Below, piece after piece: positions 1-9,710 of a DNA stretch of 60,000 nt. Source of the DNA: Acanthaster planci. Its lineage: Eukaryota > Echinodermata > Asteroidea > Valvatida > Acanthasteridae. How positions within the stretch are numbered: position 1 is the first letter of the stretch; every line of letters starts with the position of its first letter. Position numbers and translations under genes: made by a program. Below the pieces are notes generated by a model. The model was not told the DNA's origin, ran no database searches, and worked only from the letters and a program-made list of their open reading frames with translations. Location: contig NW_019091393.1 of assembly GCF_001949145.1 (NCBI RefSeq), forward strand, positions 1,236,100 to 1,296,099, given 5' to 3'.

Positions 1-302
1 CTTTGACTTTAAGTGAGCTGCTTTCTTTCTGACCACTGTTTCTATTTACCTTAATACAATTAAACAATACAGAAACGCCTAGAAAATTTGCACAAGTTCT
101 GTCGTTATATATTCCTAAATTGTCTGGCTGAAAGCCAAGTGCTTCAACCGTCATATGCATGATGTAGTTGTTTTATTTTGAGCTGAAATACAGTACATGC
201 ATGTAATAACTCTTAATGAAAACTGGGGCTTCTAGTGGTGATATGATACCCCAGGAAAATAAACGGAGCCCCTAAGGGGACATGCACAATGAGAATTTTT
301 TA

Positions 303-350
303 TCTCGAAGTATTTCTCGAAGTATCTCGAAGTATTTCCCTCGAAGTATT
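303..350. repeat. short tandem repeat of CTCGAAGTA
   Basis: Four exact copies of the 9-mer CTCGAAGTA start at 304, 316, 326 and 340, with 1-5 base T/C spacers. The repeat lies between the edge of intron homology to the right copy (about 250) and the retrotransposon remnant. Confidence 0.8.
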
Positions 351-660
351 ATTTCGTTCCTTTGTGGTACACTCGTGGCACGGGAAAATGCTTCCCAATT
401 TTACGTGCCTCTGCTGATTTGCATATTTCTTAGGCCGCGTGAGGTCGCTTTTCTGTCTTGATTTTGCAACGTATGCAGGTACATGTACATGTATGTACGT
501 ACCCTTGGTACGTACTTGGTCAACGAGCGGCTGGTGCGCGCTGCGCATGCGCTGTGACGAATGACGAACGCCTTGACCAAGGCTAGAGCTATAGGGAAAA
601 CGAGAGTGTAGCCGAAGCAGCAAATAAAAGTTGTTGCAGGTGTGGTAGTTATACCCTAGT

Positions 661-1085
661 TCATTTGGTGATAAGTGGTAGGCAGGAGGAGTAAATAACA
701 TCTAAAAATTCCTGAGACTGACTATTGCTATTGGAGTTGATCAGGCTTAAATTAAAATCGCCAGACATTAAGCAGGGCTTGCTTTCGTTTGTGATTAATT
801 GGGAAAGGTTTTGGGAATTAGTAGTGAAGCAATCAAAAGTTGGCATTAGAGGCTTTGTATACAATCCCAGTTATAATGTTTTATGATTTGTAGTGTAATC
901 ATTTCAATAAAGAGGCATTCAAAAGAACTGTCTGCTAATGCATCTGACCAGGTCTGTTTACTGGAGATTTGTGGACATAATAAAGCAACCTATCCACCAA
1001 CTGTACCTTCTCTGTTTTAGTCAGAAGAGTATATCCAGGTATTGAGACTATTACTATGGGATTTTTCATTCAGCCAGGTCTCACT
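661..1085 (-). pseudogene. LINE endonuclease domain fragment
   Basis: Minus-strand translation in shifting frames gives ETWLNE at the start, a GDFN catalytic-type motif in the middle, and EFLDVIYSSCLPLITK at the end. These are landmarks of the apurinic-like endonuclease of LINE ORF2 proteins. The frame is interrupted, and a TGA follows the final K at the point where the sequence stops resembling a LINE. The missing reverse transcriptase means it cannot mobilise itself. Confidence 0.65.
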
Positions 1086-1969
1086 TAATCAAATGACAGA
1101 GAAATCATGATTGAATGAAAATAAACGCTTTGTTAAGTGGTCTCTGTTTTTGGTAAGCTTCGTATGTTAAAAGAAAGAAGTGAAAAGTTATCTGGGGGAT
1201 ATGATTAAAAAAATCCACGAATTTATCCTATGAATAGTCACTTGAATGATTTAAACCTTGATAGGGATTATCTGGATCGTTGGCATGGGGCAGTTCGGCG
1301 GAGTTTAAATTGAGATTGATTAAGTTTTGTAAGTTGGTAAGCTGTTAAATATGTGGGTCCAAGGCTGAATTCTCAGTTACAAATTCTTCAGAATCCAAGG
1401 AATGAAATGGGAAAATATTGCTGAGGTAGATTGGACAGAACCAGTTTTCATCACTATGCGTTTATAATGATCGATAAGATCAAGGTTGGTACATTTGAAG
1501 TGGGTCCACAGTTTACAACAATCACAGAAAATTCCAGTTCGGTTAGTTCTTACAGGGTTATAACACACACTGCATGGAAACTTAACAGGCATAAATAACA
1601 GGATAATATTATATACTTATACAAAAACAAAAGAACAAGAAGTGAAAGCGGCTTTCTTATGGAATTTACAATGTTAGCTTACAGTTATCCATATTATAAC
1701 CTTTATACGCTCCAGTATGTTAATAATACACCTATAGGTAGGTAGTTACACCAAACATAGGATCAACTGCATTGGAAAATCAAACAGGGTCAATATATTG
1801 TTTGACCTTTAGAGTCACTCTTGACGAAGCTGATCTGTCTCGGAGGGATGCGAGGGAGGAGTATGGGGTTGGCCATTGATATCCAACTTCCAGTTCCGAA
1901 ATACAGGTTTCTTGTCAGCTTGGTAGGCCTGGTGCATGGTGTCTTTCAACCTTTTTTTTCTTCACAACA

Positions 1970-2642
1970 TCAGCTGCAGGTAAATCTTCCATTATGAAGG
2001 TGCCACTTCTGGTTAGCGTTGGTTTGGATCTTTTGCAGATGACGCTCAGGTGGGAAGATAAATTTCACAAGAATGTGCCGCGGTTTGCCATAAGACGATT
2101 GTGAGGAACGTCCGGATCGGTAGGCATTTTCAATCTCTGGTTCAAGATCATACTTTTCGTTGAGAATCTCTTTGATTTTCTTATAATTATGGATATTCAG
2201 TTGACTCATCTGGGAATTCCGGAATGCCTCCAAATCTGAGATTGTAACTTCTTGAATACCGCTCAAGGCGCACTGTTGTATCCTGGAGCTGGGCAACTTT
2301 TGTTTGGGCATCTTTTAGTTTGGTTGACATCCTTGTCGTCTTGGATTGGAGCTCTTCGTTCTCTGTCTTTAGTTCTTAAACAGATCGGGAGGAGTAGGAT
2401 ATGGATTTTTCCATCTGAATGGAGATGACCAAGCCCAGTTTTTCTTGAATTCCACATTTCAAGTTCCGGAGCTCCGCCTGCAAGGTTTTGAAAAGAGAAA
2501 ACTTTGCAAAGGTAGACGTACCTGTAGCAGTTGCCACCAATCCGTCATGAGTGTCATGGGTCCTTGATGATTCACACGATAGAGAGAGATTTTTTGTCCC
2601 TTTTTTCAGTGGTGGCATACTGTCTCCAGAATCCCGGCACAA
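1970..2642 (-). pseudogene. LINE ORF1-like RNA-binding protein, frameshifted
   Basis: The minus strand carries three overlapping open segments (2642-2376, 2457-2263, 2311-1970) that make sense only as one ancestral frame. The first part is a low-complexity N-terminus, the middle a coiled coil, and the last an RRM-like segment with LERYSRSYNLRFGGIP and KPRHILVKF. This matches the ORF1p (Transposase_22 type) organisation. At least two frameshifts make it non-functional. Confidence 0.65.
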
Positions 2643-3330
2643 GAATCAGGGCGACAGATGTCGTTATCAAGTCAAGTGATAGTTTCTAGTAAATAAGGAT
2701 TGAAGGGATTGAAATGGATAATGGCGTAAAAAATTACAGGTTTAGCGGAGCTGATCTGAAGTGTGTCCTACGCTATCGAGAGCAACCTGGCACCGTAAAA
2801 AGTGTGTGTGGTTGAAAGCTACACACGGCTCATGACATTTAATTGTAGTTTATGCTTTCATTATGTTTGCTTTCAAGTTTTGTCGAAGTTGGACCTCTTC
2901 TCTGTTGTGTAACTTAGGGACATGTAAAATAACTTTGTCGTTACCCACCTGGCCTATCTGCGTGTCCAAAAACATTTTACTGTAAACTTTCTCCCGAGCT
3001 GTCATGAGAGTATGAGAGGAGAGTTTTGCCATGTTTCTTCTGTTTGGTGCACCTAGTTGCTGGACGGCGAAGCGTACCGATATTTTCTCAGCAAAGGGCA
3101 GGCTGGGTTGAACTGGCTCAAACTGTATGGGAAGGATATTCCTCCTCAGTTTTCAGGCCAGTTCCGTTGTCGCCTAGAACAGCTGTGTTGTCTGGAGCAA
3201 CAGGTGTTGGAAATTCAAGAAGTTTTTCCTAATGCAATATTCTATGTGTGCTATGTGTGTTCGATGTGATGTTAAATTTTTCAGTACAGGAAAGATCTTG
3301 ACGTTACAGTCATATTGTTCGTTGTTGCAG

Positions 3331-3450
3331 TTCAAAGGACCTGTCCTGCCGACCAATTCAGCTGTGGGGAGAGTGCAACTTGTATCCCAAGAAGTTGGGT
3401 GTGTGATCACGACCTGGACTGTGATAATGGCTTAGATGAGAGGGATTGTG
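3331..3450 (+). CDS. left copy exon: LA repeat 3
   Basis: This exon of 120 bases has phase-1 boundaries on both sides. It encodes one LA module with six cysteines and the calcium motif [11 protein letters not shown], plus the ligand-docking W in IPRSWVC. The acceptor is GTTGTTGCAG and the donor GTAGGC. It matches 47050-47169 with a few residue changes (K/R, R/P, S/A). Confidence 0.85.
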
Positions 3451-6400
3451 GTAGGCCTATGCAGTCTTGTCTTATTTGGCCCTATCGATACGCTTCTTGA
3501 AATCAAATTTTTGGAAGGCATTTTTGACTTACAAACAAACTAACTGGATTCTTGGATGATTTTATACATTTTCCATTGCTGTTCTAGACTGTGTCAAGCA
3601 AGGGAAGTATTTCAATGGAAGTTTTTTGTTGGTGTCTATTCACTTAGGCCTAAACCATATTGTTAATTGCAGCGGATGTGACCTGCCAGGTCGATGAATT
3701 CACCTGCAGTAACCAGAAATGCATAACGCTTCGTTGGCACTGTGACAACGAGGACGATTGCGGGGATAACTCGGACGAGCAAGGCTGCCCCGAGCCCACC
3801 TGTGCCCCCACCGAGTTCCGCTGCAACAACTCCCTCTGCATCCCGCAGCGCTGGGTCTGTGACGGCGACAGCGACTGCTTCGACCATTCGGACGAGCCGG
3901 CTTCGTGTGAGGCTGCGCCCTCCATACCATGCTCCGACAGGGAGTTTACCTGCGCCAATGGGGATTGTATTCATGAGTCTTGGAATTGTGATGGCGACAG
4001 GGATTGCTCAGATGGATCAGATGAACTGGCTTGTGGTAAGTATTTCTCTTCTGTTCCAGGAGCTATGCCAGCAAATATTTTTCTTAATGTTTGCGACTTT
4101 ACACGTACATTACAAATAGGCTCATGTTTTTGAGTCACTTTACTGTAATGAGCAAAGCTACACCTGTTCTCACTTTTAATTTATCAGAGCTGTTCCAGTA
4201 TTTAACAGAAATAAGACTGAGCTATTGATTTGTGTTTTCCCAACTTCTATAGATCTGGAGACATGTTCTGGTTTTCAATTCACTTGTAACGATGGAATGT
4301 GTATTGATGGGTCCAAACAGTGTGACTCTGTGCGTGACTGTGTAGATGGCTCTGATGAATTGGGATGCTCGGGTGAGTTGAACTAAAACCTCATATCCAT
4401 AAGTTCTGGCATCTTTTTATGCAAATGCTCAACAAGTATTTACTGTTTATTAAAAATGATCCCCTACTGAGCAAAATGTAAAAATGATTTTTCTGTGTAA
4501 CTACTTCTTTGTAGTGCCGCCTAGTCAGTGTGCTGAGCATACCGAGTTTCAGTGTCACAATGGAGCCTGCATTTCAATGGATTTGGTGTGTAACCAGGTC
4601 AATGACTGTGGCAGTTGGGAGGACGAACTCCTGCAGGCGCAAGGCGGTTGCAGTGAGTAGATATTGGCTAGTGTTCTGGGGGGTAGGGAGATGTAATGTG
4701 TCAGGGTAGGGAAGAGGTTTCATCATTTCAAAAGCTCTGAGTAGAGTCAGAGATGTCAGTCAAGTTGTTAATGATCAAGTCAGTTAGCATAGGCACTGAT
4801 GTAATTCTGCTGACAGTTATATCAAGGGATGTGCTTGAATGGTATGGTTGGCTACATCTGCTTGGCACGGATGCTTTTCTACGTTGAGGTGTGTGTAGTT
4901 CTTCAAAGAAGGAATGAGCTCTTGCATGTACATATTCGCTCTTAGTTACATAACTACGTTGTTATTTGTATCTATTTAGATATCAATGAGTGTGACGTTG
5001 ACAATGGGGGCTGCCATCAAATCTGTAACGACCTCCCCATTGGTTACTACTGCTCATGTCGCGATGGCTATGAGCTGGTGGACGGTAAGTGTGTGGACAT
5101 CAATGAATGTAGAACCATCCCGGGCATCTGCAGCCAGCGCTGCGACAACCTGGAAGGTAGCTACAAGTGCACCTGCGACGAGGGCTACAGCCAGGTCTGC
5201 CGCGCCTTGGGACCTGAGCCGCAAATCATCTTTGCCAACCGACACGACATCCGAAGATTTGACATCCACTCCCAACACTACCGTCCTCTGTACTCCAACC
5301 TAGAAAGTGCTGTGGCTTTGGACTTTGATGTACAAACAGGCTCACTTCTGTGGACAGATGTAGGCGATAAGAAAATCTACAAGTAAGCCTTTCTCAAGTC
5401 ATTTTCATTGATACAAAGACCATTTTATAGTGTCACATGATGTTGTTTTAGAATTTTCACGCAGCCTTCATATCACGATGCCAAAGCATTTTATCTTGGG
5501 GTTTTTTTGCAGTATTTGCCCGAGCTCGGAGTACTTAGTTATATGTATTAATTACCTCTGCAGGGGCTCAATCAGTGGTGCTGATACAAGTGCCCCAGTC
5601 ACACTGATAGACCGTGTGAAAACTGCTGATGGCATCGCCATGGACTGGATCTACCGTAAGGTTTACTGGACCGACACTGGTAATAACTCGGTGGGTGTGA
5701 CGTGCTTCAACACTGGTGACACCAAGACCCTCTACACTGAAAACATTGACGAGCCAAGAGCCATTGTTGTGGATCCAGAAACTGGGTAAGTCTGCTGTCC
5801 ATCCTCTACCAAAGAGGCAAAATTTGGTTGTCATTTTTCATGTGTTTATGTGATGAAGTGGGTGGATATTCTTTGCACAAGAATTTAATGTTAAACACTT
5901 GAAGGATAATGCAACTGAACAATCTTTTCGATGATTTGTTAAAATTAGTCTTCATCGTACAAATGAAAAAACTTCCCTTTAAATTGGGCATGCATTCGGT
6001 TTCCGAAAACTGACAGGTTTATGTTCTGGACTGAGTGGGGACAGAACCCAAGTATTGAAAGGGCGGGTATGAATGGTAACTTCCGCCAGTCAATTGTCAC
6101 AGTGGAGGTGGCCTGGCCCAATGGCATCACCATTGACTATGCCAGCGAGAGTCTATACTGGATCGACGCCAAGCTTCACACTCTCAGTACTGTGGATTTC
6201 AATGGCAACAACCGCCGCACCATCCTCAACAGCCCCTCCCTGCTACCCCATCCCTTTTCCATTTCTGTCTTTGAGGACCACGTCTACTGGACTGACTGGC
6301 AGAGAGAGTGCATCACTCGGGCCAACAAGTTCACTGGGATGGATCGCGAGACCTTGCTGACCACGCTTTATTCACCAATGGACATTCAAGTGTACCATCC

Positions 6401-6927
6401 ACTCAGACAACCAAACCGTAAGTATCAATCCCATCGATACCTCAACTCCCTGTGAAGATTTAGTAAATCTTGCCTGGTATGCTTACATCATTATTTGTTC
6501 TACCTTCTGCTGACCCTAATGAGTGAAGTGGCATCAGTCAGGAAGTTCTTTATTCCTTTGCTTTCTTCCAGATTTCTGATTATCAAGTAATTGAGCGTGT
6601 TCTCATTCCTATCTTGCAGGCACGTCAAACCGCTGTGGCAGCAACAATGGTGGTTGTTCCCACCTTTGTGTGGCAACCCCCCAGATCACTGAGAGCTCCG
6701 CCTCTTACACCTGCCTTTGCCCTGATGGTGTGGACCTCCTTGAAGACATGCGTACCTGTCATTGGTCCTTCCCCAAACCCATCGACCAGAGTCCTTCAAC
6801 TTCCCCGTCTAAACCTAAGCCCATCCCTTTCATCCCTATCACTAAAGTCCCAACCACAACCATTGGCAATAAAAAGCCGGACAAGAAGCAGTGTTCTCCA
6901 AGTCTGAAAAATAAAGGTCGGTGCTAG
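3331..6927 (+). CDS. VLDLR-like: truncated LDLR/VLDLR-family receptor, left tandem copy (predicted soluble ectodomain; 5' exons outside window)
   Basis: Eight visible exons (3331-3450, 3673-4035, 4253-4372, 4515-4652, 4980-5382, 5564-5785, 6017-6417, 6620-6927) join in frame to about 690 residues. In order they encode LA3, LA4-6, LA7, LA8, EGF-A, EGF-B, the YWTD propeller, EGF-C and a Pro/Thr/Ser-rich stalk piece. All acceptors are AG, all donors GT, and all junction phases equal those of the right copy. No premature stop or frameshift is present, which argues against an old pseudogene. Unlike the right copy it has no membrane helix or NPVY tail: homology ends near 6890 and a new tail leads to TAG at 6925-6927. 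A secreted ligand-binding decoy is the simplest reading. A non-functional partial duplicate, or splicing to exons I did not recognise, remains possible. Confidence 0.8.
3673..4035 (+). CDS. left copy exon: LA repeats 4-6
   Basis: A 363-base exon carries three LA modules in a row (acidic motifs [16 protein letters not shown] and DCSDGSDE), each with the docking tryptophan. Three repeats in one exon is a hallmark of the LDLR/VLDLR/LRP8 subfamily. It differs from the right copy at about ten residues, none of them a cysteine. Confidence 0.88.
4253..4372 (+). CDS. left copy exon: LA repeat 7
   Basis: A 120-base exon of phase 1 to phase 1 encodes one LA module ending [11 protein letters not shown]. 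The docking tryptophan is replaced (IDGSKQC), as in the right copy, so this repeat may bind ligand poorly. The donor is GTGAGT. Confidence 0.87.
4515..4652 (+). CDS. left copy exon: LA repeat 8
   Basis: A 138-base exon encodes the last LA module with the extended end [16 protein letters not shown], like the final LA repeat of vertebrate LDLR/VLDLR. It differs from the right copy at only one base in 138 (Leu for Pro), and the next 100 intron bases are identical. Confidence 0.87.
4980..5382 (+). CDS. left copy exon: EGF-A, EGF-B and first propeller blade
   Basis: A 403-base exon encodes two calcium-binding EGF modules (INEC and DINEC starts) and the first propeller strand with LLWTDVGD. It is 15 bases shorter than its counterpart 48688-49105: five codons are missing in frame between Cys5 and Cys6 of EGF-B (after 5188). 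All six EGF-B cysteines remain. The donor is GTAAGC and the exit phase is 2. Confidence 0.87.
5564..5785 (+). CDS. left copy exon: propeller part 2
   Basis: A 222-base exon (phase 2 to phase 2) encodes part of the YWTD propeller with VYWTDTGNN. The acceptor CTCTGCAG and donor GTAAGT are intact. It is near identical to 49308-49529, with I/M and K/E changes. Confidence 0.87.
6017..6417 (+). CDS. left copy exon: propeller part 3
   Basis: A 401-base exon encodes blades with [16 protein letters not shown] and VYWTDWQ. Only three bases differ from 49760-50160, one of them changing a residue (Thr for Ala). The following 75 intron bases are identical between copies, although the preceding intron is clearly diverged. 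Confidence 0.88.
6620..6927 (+). CDS. left copy terminal exon: EGF-C, short stalk, novel tail and stop
   Basis: The exon encodes EGF-C (six cysteines, NNGGCSHLC and CLCPDG) and a Pro/Ser/Thr stalk with KPKPIPF and VPTTTIGN. Similarity to 50363-50801 ends near AAGCCGGACAAGAAG (about 6890). The last dozen residues ([11 protein letters not shown]) have no counterpart, and TAG ends the frame at 6925. The right copy continues from the same point through the rest of the stalk and the membrane helix. Confidence 0.78.
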
Positions 6928-7121
6928 GGGTAGGGCTAATGCGGAAGCAGTGAGCTCTTTCGGGCGAAGGGCCCGGGAAAATTTTGATTCTAGATGCTCT
7001 GTGGTGCAGTCTAAGGCGATTCCTGGCCACTTTCCACAGACTTATAATTATGAGCGAAACTTTTAGAAGATTTTAAGAAGACTTCCATTTATTCAGCACA
7101 TCATTACTAATCAGAACTGCA

Positions 7122-7127
7122 AATAAA
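7122..7127 (+). terminator. candidate poly(A) signal of the left copy
   Basis: AATAAA lies 195 bases after the left-copy stop codon, the first such hexamer downstream. It would give a short 3'UTR and support 6925-6927 being the real end of this transcript. It has not been tested against transcript data. Confidence 0.45.
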
Positions 7128-7659
7128 AGTCCAAAACAATTAAATAGATCATCATTCCTCAATTTTATTTATTTTTTCTTATAGGCATTTGCAGTCATTG
7201 TAATTTTGGCTCACAATATCCTCCAAGAGTTAAAGAAAAAGTGCACATCTGAACTTAAGCCAAAGTCCACTTTAGAAGTTCTGTTGATGCTAACATCTGT
7301 TGAAGATTCCATTGTCTTCGATACAAGCACCATTTCTTTTGCGATGTGTTCCACGATTTTGTTCAAACACCCCGACTTCATGCTCCTTGTGAATTTCCCT
7401 TGATTCGAAAGTTCACCATTTTTCATTTAAAAGACTTTTGGTGATTAGTCTAATTTAAGTCATGCTGAATTAGAAAGAACAGGCTCTTAGAATTATCTGT
7501 GTAATACTATTTCCTCAAGTGTCCATGTTATATGACTTCTAGCATACATTGAATTATGTTCTCTTAACCAAAGTGAAGAGAGGGATATTTCCTACTGTGA
7601 AAAGTCTGTGAATTTGCAACATTTCTCTTGGGTGATTACTTGATAAGTTTTAATCAATT

Positions 7660-7686
7660 GATTTGATTTGATTTATTTGATTTTTT
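7660..7686. repeat. GATTT microsatellite
   Basis: Imperfect tandem GATTT / GATTTATTT units run from 7660 and end in a T run. This is simple sequence with no inferred role. Confidence 0.7.
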
Positions 7687-8777
7687 AAATTGGTTTAAAC
7701 CATAATTGCATATATTCAGTAGTTTGCTTTTCTTTATTTCTGTTCTTATATCCGGATGTTTAATCGTTTATGTGTACATCTTTTGCTTTAAATCAATTTG
7801 ATTGCTCGGGACCTTGAAATGTTCCATTTATAATCTTAATTAACCTTTACTTCCTGATCACCATTCACTCATATTGACTGGTATAGTGTCCTAAATTTGT
7901 TTTTCCCGCAATAAAATTTTGTTGTTTCCTCAAGAAAGAGCGTTCACCGACCATATATCGTGGGAGGTCGTGATTGCAAGGAGTCCTATTTCCGCGTACG
8001 TCTTTACCTTCTGCGTCACGCTGCGCGATGTAAATAACTTCGAGTGACACAAAACACCTTCAAACTCAGCTTGCTGAAGATAGCCTACTCTCCTCTCGCC
8101 GCTGACCGAAAAATATGGAAAGTTATGGCTTTAGCGGTAAGTTGCACTTATAAATATCTAGAGTTTATGTATTTAGGCCTAGTTTACAAAATAAAAAAAA
8201 AACCGTGGAGGTTGCGGGGGGGGGATTAATATTCATTACAGTGTCTTTTAAAGTTTCAGATTACAATGTTTCGAAGTCGCTGTTCGTGTATGACTGAAGT
8301 CACATGACTCCACTGACAACTGATCATGCGGGGAAGAGTACGCTTAGAAAAGACATGTTCCTTATATCATTTTCTCACTGCCTGGCAAATCGTTTTGCCC
8401 TCACATTTGGAGGGATGAGTTGACATGTAAAAGTTTATTTTTTTTCAATGAAAATAATCAATTTCCGCATGTGTATTAAACATTTAAATTAATACTAATG
8501 TTTCTAAGAAAGGTAATTCGATGCAAGTTTTTTCTTTCGTTTCATTCTTTCAACAAATATAAAAGTAAAAGTGACTGTGTGGTTTTTTTATAATTAGGCC
8601 TACAAAATAAAATATTATCAACATTTTGACAAAAATAGAATTGGTATAATAAATTTTCATTAGATATTACAACCAACATGTGACATCCAACAGCAAAATA
8701 CACGTCACTTTCTCATCTTGCAGATTGCACACAAGCGTAGTGCTGCGGCCTAGGATAAGTGCCATTTGAGCAAGCGT

Positions 8778-8803
8778 GTTTGACTTACACGTGTAAGTCA
8801 AAC
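8778..8803. repeat. perfect 26-base palindrome centred on CACGTG
   Basis: The left arm GTTTGACTTACAC (8778-8790) is followed at once by its exact reverse complement (8791-8803). There is no spacer, and the centre is the E-box CACGTG. A partial extra copy of the right arm (CTTACACG) follows at 8803-8810. It could be a dimeric transcription-factor site or a foldback remnant. Confidence 0.8.
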
Positions 8804-9614
8804 TTACACGAGAGCGTTCGTTTAGCCATCAAGTGACGTTCGTGCCTGCCCTGGTGTCAGCCACCACTACCCCAGCTGGCGAGCGGGTCACTTGAGGCTG
8901 CCCGAGTGTAATGACGTCACGGATGGACTGTTCGAGCATGGACGTTCATGATGGACTTAACTTTTTTCCCAGAATGCCTTGGAAAACACACTGCAGCGTT
9001 CGATAAGCCTCATTTTGAGGCTTCCCTTGAGTGTAACACTGGTGTGTCCAGGGAAGCTAATCAAACGCACCCATTGTGTACAGGGCTTTTCCTGTACCGG
9101 TTTATCTTTTTTGTGGCAGATTGGACCGAATTCGTCTAATTTTTGTCGTTTTTTGGGGTCAGATTTGGCCGATTTCGTCATGATTTGTACAGCGCAGGCA
9201 AGGTGACTTTAGCTGGTCTTATTAGGCCTAATATAACACGGCGAGTAAACCTTCCGTATACGGTTAAGAAACAGTCCACGTGGGAATGCGCGGCTGACAC
9301 GAAGGAATGTCGCGGTCGCGTGCCCGCAGAAGAAAAAGCCCAAAGATTCCCTGACAACTCTTGATAAAAAATTTAAGGTCAGGTATCACCCACGGATATA
9401 AATAGATATGACACAAAGGTCAGGGGTCACAAGTTGAGAGCCCGGGTATTTTCGATTCATTACAGTGGTGCACCCTGTGTGTGTGGTCATTTGCCAATCG
9501 TCAGGTATCCAGACTGATACTTCGCATGCGGAGGCGAGGCTGCTCGGGGTACTTGCTTCGCGCCCTCTATTAAATGAGGGTGCCCTATAAAAGTTATGCG
9601 AGTGTGGCCTACAT

Positions 9615-9650
9615 CACTGATCTCTATATATTTTATTATAGAGATCAGTG
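9615..9650. repeat. perfect 14-bp hairpin
   Basis: CACTGATCTCTATA (9615-9628) and its exact reverse complement (9637-9650) flank an 8-base AT loop. Transcribed, this would form a stable stem. It sits 60 bases left of a foldback element and may share its origin. Confidence 0.75.
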
Positions 9651-9710
9651 GCCCACATCTACTTATGATCTGAGTGCACCGACCGCGTTCTGTGGGCTGA
9701 CTGTGGAAAG

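Larger units (their letters stand above)
655..2700 (-). mobile_element. decayed non-LTR retrotransposon (LINE), 3' part missing
   Basis: Read on the minus strand, three LINE parts appear in the expected order. An ORF1-type protein (2642-1970, broken by frameshifts) has a coiled coil rich in K/E/Q, the motif LERYSRSYNLRFGGIP and a following KPRHILVKF, typical of L1-like ORF1 RNA-binding domains. A PHD-like zinc finger follows (1592-1377; CSVC, then CDCC, then HFKC). An AP-endonuclease domain comes next, with ETWLNE near 1085-1066 and GDFN near 760, ending at LPLITK near 661. Homology stops there, just before the usual continuation, and no reverse transcriptase follows. Several stops and frameshifts show that it is dead. 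Family (L1, CR1 or L2 type) is not resolved. Confidence 0.75.
1..3330 (+). other. intron 3 of the left LDLR-family copy (partial, runs off the window)
   Basis: No host exon is visible here. Bases 1-250 align by eye with 44080-44335, which lies inside intron 3 of the right copy; the shared stretch includes AATGAAAACTGGGGCTTCTA near 216 versus AATGAAAACCGGGGCTTCTA near 44291. Bases about 2785-3330 align with about 46205-47049. The block in between differs from the right copy and contains a retrotransposon. Because homology runs to base 1, the exons for the signal peptide and LA1-LA2 of this copy, if they exist, lie left of the window. Confidence 0.7.
6928..9614. other. non-coding spacer, part 1
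   Basis: No exon, RNA gene or domain is recognised. It holds the possible 3'UTR of the left copy (to about 7150), a GATTT microsatellite (7660-7686), a perfect 26-base palindrome (8778-8803) and a TGACGTCA site (8912-8919). The stretch 8740-9360 is visibly richer in CpG than its surroundings but carries no convincing coding frame. Confidence 0.6.

Noticed and set aside
3650-3974. long minus-strand open frames opposite the LA4-6 exon (also 47377-47821)
   Set aside because: They are antisense shadows of the GC-rich LA exons and appear in both copies for that reason.
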